Part shown: piece after piece, positions 57,412 to 64,000 of the stretch
Numbering within the stretch: the first letter of the stretch is position 1
Layout: each line of letters starts with the position of its first letter
Assembly (NCBI RefSeq): GCF_028372415.1
Contig: NC_092872.1
Location: forward strand, 512,492,224 to 512,556,223
DNA from: Notamacropus eugenii
Lineage: Eukaryota; Chordata; Mammalia; Diprotodontia; Macropodidae
DNA: 64,000 nucleotides
Reading direction: 5' to 3'
Notes under the pieces: model-generated
Databases searched by the model: none
Seen by the model: the letters and a program-made list of their open reading frames with translations, nothing else
What the model was told of the DNA's origin: nothing
Made by a program: the position numbers and the translations under genes

Positions 57412-57611
57412 AGTGTCCTTATATCTGTTATTCTGACCTCCAGGTGAGATCACTTATCTTGTGTGTGTTCTCCATAAAATAGCCTTTTAGGTAAACATAT
57501 GTTTGATATTTGAACAACAGACCATCACAATTGTGCTCTCCAAAATAGGGTTTGAATGCTTGGCAATTTAACTTGAGAGAGGACCTCAGTGTCCAGTACC
57601 TTATCTGACCA

Positions 57612-57755
57612 ATCTCAGACAGTTGCTTATAACACTAAAAGTTTAAGTGACTTGCTCAGGGTCACATCAGAGGTATCCATCAGAGGTAAAACCTGAAGCA
57701 AGCTTAGTCTTCCTCACTTTAAGGTGGACTTTGTTCACTATGTCATACTGACTCT
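57612..57755 (-). mobile_element. Diverged SINE fragment
   Basis: 'agtttaagtgacttgctcag', 'ggtcacatcagaggtatcca' and 'ttcactatgtcatactg' look like a diverged antisense SINE-M or MIR. Confidence 0.5.
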
Positions 57756-58028
57756 TGGGGAATGAAATAGCTCTACCTGTAGTAAGGTTTCTATATTTTC
57801 ATCCTTCTATGAACTATCTCCATCTTTGAATGCTAATTTTCTATATGTAATAAAACTGATGCCTCTCTGAACCTACATCTATCTGTAAGTTTTGTCTACT
57901 TAACAGGCTTCTTTGATTTATCTTCCAAAGCTTCAGACAAAGCAATGAAATTGAGAAATGGAGAATAGAAAGCTATCCTGTAAACCTATATATTCTTTTG
58001 TCCCGCAGATATTTAGCATAATAGAAGA
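57756..58028. other. No recognised feature
   Basis: Unique-looking spacer. Confidence 0.4.
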
Positions 58029-58257
58029 AAGAGCAGCTAAACGGCTTAGTGGATAGAGCCCTGGGCCTTGAGTCAAGAATTGCTGAGTTCAAATCCAATC
58101 TCAAATACTTAATAGCTTTGTGACTATGGGCAAATCACTTAATCTCTGCTTGCCTGAGTTTCCTCAACTGTAGAATGGGGATAAGATGGCACTTACCTCA
58201 CAGGAATGGTGTAAAGACCAAATGAGATATTTATAGAGCACTGAGCACCAGCATGGT
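58029..58257 (+). mobile_element. CORE-SINE with Mar1-like 5' and MIR-like 3' parts
   Basis: 'gcagctaaacggcttagtgg', 'atagagccctgggccttgag', 'gtgactatgggcaaatcact' and 'cttacctcacaggaatggtg'. Confidence 0.78.
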
Positions 58258-58262
58258 ACGTC

Positions 58263-58795
58263 TTTGTGGTTGTTGTTGCTTGTCTTTCATTTTTGAAGAG
58301 GACCAATGATATCTTGGGGTGATGTCTTGACTCAAATGTGAATTGGATTTAAGTGAGGCAGAGTTGCCAAAGTCATCAGCTTCCCTTTCTCTTCCAGAGC
58401 CATCAGTGTCCAGTGGCAAGACAAAAGTCAAGACAACTGGTGGTGGCCCAAGATGCAGTGGGTGACCTTGGTGTCTGACCAAGATGCAGTGGGTGACCTT
58501 GGTGTCTGACCAAGATCTAAGAACGCCATAGTGCCTACTTCAACCACCTTCATGTCCTTTGAACAAATTTTTCTTATCTGCCCATTCTGCTGAGGAAGTA
58601 TTCACATGCTTGGGATAGAGACCCCTCTAACTCATCTATGGGATTGAGGCCTTTTGGTTACTCTCAACCTGGTTTAGCCTTTCTGCTGAGTCATTTACAG
58701 AGGCGTGGTACTGCTCATGCTACACTTCTTGGAGCCACAGGTGAGGTGTGAAGGTTTGCAAAGACCTTTTCAGGGTTGCTTTGGTGTCTACCTGT
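58263..58795 (-). mobile_element. Family F long form
   Basis: Antisense of the copy at 20400-20956. The tail (GTT)n is at the left with 'ttgtctttcatttttgaaga' and 'ggaccaatgatatcttgggg'. 'ctcaacctggtttagccttt' and 'cttggagccacaggtgaggt' lie to the right. A perfect 31 bp tandem duplication lies at 58449-58510. Confidence 0.75.
58449..58510. repeat. Perfect 31 bp tandem duplication
   Basis: Two identical 31 bp units (58449-58479, 58480-58510), starting 'caagatgcagtgggtgacct', then a partial third ('caagat'). The identity suggests a recent event within an old element. Confidence 0.97.
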
Positions 58796-58910
58796 CCCTC
58801 AACTCTCATGATAACATGCTATATAAATGCTTATTTACTTTCCTTTTCCTAGAAGTCATCTGATGCCACATACTAATGAAATTCAATATTTAGTGTGGGG
58901 TTTTTTCTAC

Positions 58911-59290
58911 TGAAACAGTAAGCATCTCAACATACATGGGTGGGAGGGCTTGCTATCACAGGGTCTTAGATCTGCATTCATAGAAGGAAAGGCAACTTTT
59001 GAGGGGTTAACAATCACTTTAATCAAGCACGTGTATCATTCCTTTAACCAAGCACATATATCATTCACCTAACTGAAGGGAGTCAGCACTTGAACTTCAA
59101 AGAAAGTACAGAGAAATCAAAAAGTCAACAAACGTGACTTCCTCTGCCTGAATTCAACAGATAATTGGACCCCAAATGTCTAACCATAGTTACCAGAGAA
59201 GGAAGCATGACATCTGGGTTCTCAATACTAACACAAAAACAATGTTATCACATCTACCCAGTTAATTTCAAACAAAGCCAGAATTGTGAA
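58911..59290 (+). mobile_element. LTR, family 2, copy C (partial)
   Basis: A fossil LTR fragment: 'atcacagggtcttagatctg', 'aaaggcaacttttgaggggt' and 'catatatcattcacctaact'. It aligns with copies A and B until about 59230, then loses similarity. Confidence 0.65.
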
Positions 59291-59378
59291 CAAAAAAAAA
59301 AAATCCTTCAATCTTGAGAAATAGAGGCTCAATACTGCTGCCCTTAGAATTATGTTATGAAACTAACTTAGACTAAAT

Positions 59379-59581
59379 TAAGGGTGAGGAATCTGTGGTC
59401 TCCAGGCCACATGTGGCCTTCTCAATCCTTGGGTGAGGCCTTTTGACTAAGTCCAAGTTATACAGAACAAATCCTTTTATTAAGGGGATTTGATCTGTGA
59501 GGTTTGGATTTAGTCAAAAGGCCACACTTGAGAACCTAGAAGGCCATATGTGACCCTGAGACTGCAGATTCCTAACCCCTG
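59379..59581. mobile_element. Palindromic hAT-type MITE
   Basis: Two arms of about 100 bp are near-complementary: 'aggaatctgtggtctccagg' pairs with the right-hand 'actgcagattcctaacccct' region, and 'ggccttttgactaagtccaa' with 'tttggatttagtcaaaaggc'. Target-site duplication 'gactaaat'/'gactaaac' (59371-59378, 59582-59589). No coding capacity. Confidence 0.85.
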
Positions 59582-59784
59582 GACTAAACTATAGTTTGGA
59601 CAAGAATTAAACTTCCTGGGTAAACATGAAAATAGGTTAACCTAGTATGGAATCTTGTTGTGACCTAAAGAAGGTCAAGATATTTATTCATCCAACATGT
59701 TTCTAACATGGAAGTATTTGACCAAATATTTCATCACAAAAGAAGCCTAATGAAAATTTTCTCATTTCATAAAAATAGCAAGCT

Positions 59785-60028
59785 AAAGATTAAGGCCTTG
59801 CTATGTGTTAGGATCTGTGCTAAGTACTGGGGACACAAATAAAAGAAAGAAAGAAAAAAAAAACAGTCCCTACCCTCAAGGACTTTCTCCTTTACTAAGG
59901 GAAGATAACACATAATGAGGGACTAGAAAGCAAAGTGTAGGAGGTTTTCAAGAAGAAAGACTTCTAGGAAAGAGGTAGAAAAGTCCAGAGAGTAAGCAAT
60001 ACAAAGAGCTGGGAGTGAAGTGAGCATT
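59785..60028 (-). mobile_element. L2 3' end (antisense)
   Basis: 'ccttgctatgtgttaggatc', 'tgtgctaagtactggggaca' and 'cagtccctaccctcaaggac'. The part from 59969 recurs at 60660-60712. Confidence 0.72.
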
Positions 60029-60580
60029 GCCTGGGTACTGCCATGAAATGATGGTCACTCTGCTTTGTAACTTCTGCCCTGCCTCATGTCACTCCTTATG
60101 AGTGACGTGAACAAGGTGCACCTCCCAGAATAAGCTCATCACTTCTAAACTCAACCCAAGCTGCTAACTCAAACCCTGATCGTCCCCTTCTCTTCAGCCT
60201 CTTCTCCTCTCTGATTAGAGGGCTGGAGGGTGGCGTACCAAACTCCTCCCAATATCTTCCTTTATAGAGAGGCAGAAACTGGGATCCCAGAGCCAGAAAG
60301 TAAGGCCTGGGTAGTTCAGTGAAATGATGGTCACTCCACTTTGCATCTGCTGTTCTGCCTGTTTTCAACTCCACAGAACAGGATTCCTTTGCCCCAAGCA
60401 CCCCTTGGAGTCCCATCCTACCTCACCCCTCATTTTCCTGCCTCGTTTTGTATGCTGTCTTCCCTCCCTCCCCCACTTTCAGATGGATTATCAAGAACTA
60501 TCTTTTATTTTATTAATTGTATCGTTAGCACAGAGCTTGGCACACAGTAAGTGTTTAATAAATATTGATTGAATTGGATT
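60029..60580 (+). mobile_element. Family G repeat (L2-type tail)
   Basis: It aligns with 37915-38300: 'cctcccagaataagctcatc', 'agggctggagggtggcgtac', 'cctttatagagaggcagaaa'. It ends in an L2 terminus 'gcacagagcttggcacacag' and 'taagtgtttaataaatattg'. A segment near its start (60029-60083) is repeated at 60305-60360. Confidence 0.65.
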
Positions 60581-60744
60581 GATGGCCTAGGGCAGGACTC
60601 ACCAATCAGAAGAGAAGGCTTCAGGACAGAAGCACCTCCAGGGTGAGAAGGCTGCTGGCAAAGAGATGGAAAAGTCTAGAGAGTAAGGAATGGAGCGGGC
60701 AGTGCAGTGAACATGATGTAGGTATACCATCAAATGGTATACAA
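60581..60744. other. Flank with a partial direct repeat
   Basis: 60660-60712 ('aagagatggaaaagtctaga') repeats 59969-60028 ('aagaggtagaaaagtccaga'). Confidence 0.5.
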
Positions 60745-60985
60745 GAAGACTAGATTTAGAATCTAAGGACCTGGATGTGAAGGCTTGTTGTTTAATATCT
60801 GTAAGACTTTGGTCATCACTTAACCTTTGGGGTCATCTGTTTCCTCATGTGTGAAATTAGGGACTACATGATGTTTAAAGTACCTCCTAGCTCAAAAATC
60901 TACGATCCTATGATCTGTGAAATGAACAAACTTATCTAAGTGACTATGAAGGTCCCTTCCAACCTTAAATTCAGTGAATCCTACT
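60745..60985 (+). mobile_element. MIR-like SINE
   Basis: 'aatctaaggacctggatgtg', 'ggtcatcacttaacctttgg' and 'gaaggtcccttccaacctta'. Confidence 0.7.
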
Positions 60986-61369
60986 TTTCCTCATATGGCC
61001 CTAAAAAAGTAGTTGTCATTTATACCCAAGTGCAAAAAAAATTAAAATTTAAAAAAAAAAAACCTTAGCTAGGAGAAAATATTGTAGCTTAAGTGACTAA
61101 GAAAAAGTAGATGTTTCAAAATATGAGTGGGACAAAGAATGTATAGGAGAAATAAGTAGGAGTTAACAAATTACCTCTGAATATTGGCAAACTTACATAT
61201 TCATAGTTGGCAAATAATGTGGGTTGTTTGTCATACAAGAGATTTGATAACAGTGTCTTCCTTTCAGATTCAAATATTTTAAGAACACTTGAATTTCTCA
61301 CTTGACAGTAGATCCTTGAGAAATAAAATGGTTGAGCAGACCTCAAAAATGTTCAGTTATTCAAACAAC
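60986..61369. other. No recognised feature
   Basis: AT-rich unique-looking DNA with A-runs near 61030-61062. Confidence 0.4.
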
Positions 61370-61640
61370 CTCTGCCATATCACAAGTAAATAACTTACCT
61401 TTATAAAGTATTTCAAAAGCAAAAAACATAAAAGAGCATAGAAAAGCAGGACAGCTTTGACAATGATATATAGCATTTATTACATAGTTGCTTTTTTTAA
61501 AGTAAACACTGTGAAATGGAAATTCATGGTTTGATATTGGATCCTCTTCTTATGTTGTGCTATATATATGGAAATTATTTTTTTATCTTTTTGTATTTAA
61601 GTTCAAAACACATTTAATATTTTTTAATTTTAGTAAATAA
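61370..61640 (+). mobile_element. L1/HAL1-type 3' end
   Basis: 'agaaaagcaggacagctttg', 'tagcatttattacatagttg' and 'gtgctatatatatggaaatt' match 46250-46430 and 41290-41450. Confidence 0.6.
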
Positions 61641-61654
61641 TAAAACAAAAAGTG

Positions 61655-61845
61655 CAAAGTATTTTAGAAATGTGATATTTAAAACAACCCTGAGAAGTGA
61701 CTACCACAGATATTGTCATTCTTAATCTTCAGATGAAAATAATGGAACCTTGGAGAAATGATAGGAATTGATTAGTTACTAAATTAGTCATTGCCAGGAG
61801 CAGTATTCAAACCTTCTTGACTCTAAGTTTAGCACTCTACTCAGT
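61655..61845 (+). mobile_element. MIR fragment
   Basis: 'gattagttactaaattagtc' and 'caggagcagtattcaaacct' sit at MIR core positions. Quite diverged. Confidence 0.6.
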
Positions 61846-62420
61846 TCAACAAACATTTATTAAGCAACTAAAACACCTCAGCGCTGGATGCTAATTCCAG
61901 TGGAGATACAAAACAAAGGAAAAACACACAGTCACTGACCTCAAGGACCTTATATTCTACTAGAGCAGGCCAGGACTACAAGTAGCCTGCCTACCAAAGG
62001 ATTTAGTGGTCCAAGAAAAATGTAAGGTTGTCACTGGCTCTAGCACTGGCTCCTGTTTGTCACGTGACCCTCAGCAACCAATCCATTGTCAGTCTGTCTC
62101 TAGTCTGACCTATTTGAAGCACAAAGAAATTTGACCTATTATAATTTTGGTCCCTACCTATTGCCAAGTTGTGCAGTTCTGTATTAGAGGTATTCAACAT
62201 GAAAAGAGAAAAATAAATGCAATTTTAGAAGGAGAGAAAACTAACAGGAATCATCAAAAGTTTTTTATAAAAGGTAATAACTGAGATGTGCCTGGAAAGA
62301 TTCTAAGAGGCTGACATGAAGCAGGAGTTGATTCCAGGCATGAGAAATAGCCTGAGCAAAAGTTTGAAAGTAGAAAGAAAATATCAAGTTTGGGAGAAGA
62401 GAAGATGTAATTTATTGCAT
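61846..62420 (-). mobile_element. L2 LINE 3' region (antisense)
   Basis: 'caacaaacatttattaagca', 'gtcactgacctcaaggacct', 'gagatgtgcctggaaagatt', 'ttgattccaggcatgagaaa'. It is interrupted at about 61970-62250 by sequence I do not recognise. Confidence 0.55.
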
Positions 62421-62689
62421 GTTCTGATTCAGGTTTAGGTTCATGTTTAGGTAAAAAAAATACACCAGAGTCCTACTCTGATGTATTATGAAGTGACCCA
62501 AGGATTTCACAACCTTTTCTAGTTGAATAAAACTTGAGTAGGGTTAGGAAAGGGGAAAGGAAGGGAAGAGAAGGGGAAGAAACAAAAAATCACATGCCTA
62601 GAAAGAACCCAGTGTTTATTTTCTGAGATCCAACCTGATTTAGTTCAAATCAGACAAGGAAGGGCCACCAGGGTATGACACTTTTTGGC

Positions 62690-62820
62690 TTTCTTTATGA
62701 CCTTAGACAAGGAAAACCTCCCTAGTTCTCAGTTTCCTCACCTATAAAATGAGGGAGTTCAACCAGATGACCTTAGAGATCCCTTCCAACTCTAGATCTA
62801 TGATCCTATGAGCCTAATAT
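62690..62820 (+). mobile_element. SINE with CR1/L3-style tail
   Basis: 'cagtttcctcacctataaaa', 'tgagggagttcaaccagatg', 'accttagagatcccttccaa', 'ctctagatctatgatcctat'. Confidence 0.75.
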
Positions 62821-64000
62821 AGCAACGTATGAAGCTGTCCAGATGAAAGCACAAACCATTGAATTATGGGAAAAAACCAGACAAAATGCTATATAGATAG
62901 AGCCAGGAACCAGCCAGGTCATTAGCCACTTTATGAAATACACAAGGATATGCAACAAGGGACACTTTTAACATAACCTTTTACATGTGTACATGTTTTC
63001 TATGACATAAAATTCCTCTGTGACACATAGATGTTTGTCTTGTAATAAATCAAATTGCATATGTTAACAATACAGGATCAAAGCTTTGTCAAAATTACAT
63101 GTGTTCAAATGGAAGGTCAAAGCTCTGTTAAAATAGTATGTGTTAACAATGTAGACTCAAAAGTAAACAGTGAAATAAGAACTGTAACTATAAATTTCAC
63201 TACCTGAGGCAAAAGAAGAGAAGGGGACATGATTATGGAAAGAGTGATTCCCTCAGTTATTCAAGGAAAAGGTAATGGGAGGAAAGTTACAAACACAATG
63301 TCTGCTGGTCCAGGACCCCATTCTCTTGCCCTCTCTTAGGACTTGCCTTTCACCTTGTCCCCCATCAAAATCTCTACATGAGCACTGGATGGTAAAAATT
63401 ATAAGATGCATTCAGTCTCCCAACTACAACAGAAAGGAAGGTCATCTGCTCTGGGAAGAAGCATGCTAGGCAACCCCTGAAAAATGTTGGCATTTGAGGC
63501 AAAACCTCAACTGCACCCCAGTTGCAGCTCTGGACAAAATTGTGACCAGGCTTTCATTAGGAAGGTGGCAGGAGGCAGATGCTCACAAGTTTCAGTATTT
63601 TCTGTGGCATAGCTCCTGATACAGAAATATAAATCCTGTGACTAGAAAGGTATTGACCCAGGCTGTATTATACACCTTCTGAATATTAATCATGAAAAGG
63701 TGAAACGAGATCTCTTTAAAGAATATGGATGCAACCAACCGTGAAGAGTCAGTGCAAAGGCTTGTTCGATTTCTCCTAGACACCTAATTACATCTTTTGA
63801 TGGGTATTCCTTTTCTTATCGTACATCCTTCTAAGCCCTCTCCTAGATAACAGGCTCCTTGAGGACAGCAGTGCTGTCATTTCTCATCATCCACCCCCCA
63901 AAAAATTATAACCATTCTTCATTAACAATAACATCTAATGCCTTATATTTTTTATGTTCAAGAGGACTATGGTAGGAAAACTCTTAAGCTGTTACATCTG
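62821..64000. other. Mostly unrecognised
   Basis: Unique-looking DNA. 63056-63165 holds a diverged tandem repeat. 63835-63900 has an L2-like 'acaggctccttgaggacagc'. The short frames here show no protein features. Confidence 0.4.
63056..63165. repeat. Diverged tandem repeat, unit about 41 bp
   Basis: 'catatgttaacaatacagga' with 'tcaaagctttgtcaaaatta' recurs as 'catgtgttcaaatggaaggt' with 'caaagctctgttaaaatagt', then a partial 'atgtgttaacaatgtagac'. About 2.6 copies. Confidence 0.75.

Larger units (their letters stand above)
55515..57610 (-). mobile_element. Unassigned LINE, ORF2 end and 3' tail, split by LTRs
   Basis: On the minus strand, 57550-57412 reads SIQTLFWRAQL, then LPKRLFYGEHTQDK: the C-terminal 'QLRW.GH..RM....LPK.LFYGEL' region of a non-L1 LINE ORF2, with two stops. 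The line resumes at 56338 and runs on to 56058, then to 55580-55515, ending in a 3' tail that reads (GTT)n 'catccttctcatcaaagaga' on the plus strand. LTRs at 55581-56057 and 56339-57411 interrupt it. Clade not assigned. Confidence 0.7.

Overview
This 64 kb window looks like intergenic or deep intronic DNA from a marsupial (metatherian) nuclear genome. The main sign is the repeat content. Several CORE-SINEs of the Mar1 type carry a BovB/RTE-like 3' tail. There are also many MIR and L2 relics, L1 5' and 3' pieces of marsupial type, and decayed CR1/L3 pieces. The DNA is AT-rich and CpG-poor. I found no intact protein-coding gene, no exon with splice sites I would defend, no tRNA, rRNA or other RNA gene, and nothing bacterial such as an operon or CRISPR. 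The species cannot be fixed from this sequence alone.

Layout. 1-6.6 kb: a long L1/HAL1-type relic carrying a MIR insertion, then SINEs. 6.6-9.4 kb: mostly unique DNA with a possible conserved element. 9.4-10.6 kb: a SINE split by a solo LTR, then a hAT element split by a Mar1 SINE. 11-15 kb: mostly unique, with a second candidate regulatory block at 12.9-13.4 kb. 15.6-16.85 kb: a processed pseudogene of the translation initiation factor gene EIF2S2 (minus strand), next to a CR1/L3-type LINE relic. 18-23.4 kb: L2 pieces, a 550 bp repeat I call family F, and 1.85 kb of an L1 3' end. 24-34 kb: unique DNA mixed with L2, MIR and Mar1. 34.7-36.0 kb: 1.3 kb free of repeats with homeobox-like AT motifs, the best candidate for a conserved enhancer. 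37-46.5 kb: SINEs, L2 and a second HAL1-type copy holding a (TC)60 microsatellite. 47.5-50.1 kb: two L2 copies in the same orientation. 52.4-57.6 kb: the densest part, with a short coding-like frame, an L1 copy that keeps only its 5' end between 13 bp target-site duplications, three solo LTRs of one family, and a three-level nest (LINE, LTR, second LTR). 57.6-64 kb: SINEs, family F, a third LTR of the second family, a palindromic hAT MITE, and L2 relics.

No working gene set is visible. What the window records is a history of insertions, often datable relative to one another by nesting and by target-site duplications. The findings most worth checking are the shared 3' tail of family F and an unassigned LINE, the 5'-only L1, the nested LTRs, the coding-like frame at 52.8-53.2 kb, and the repeat-free blocks. 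Family names were assigned from memory of consensus sequences, without a database search, and most repeat edges are accurate only to about 10-30 bases unless a target-site duplication is given.
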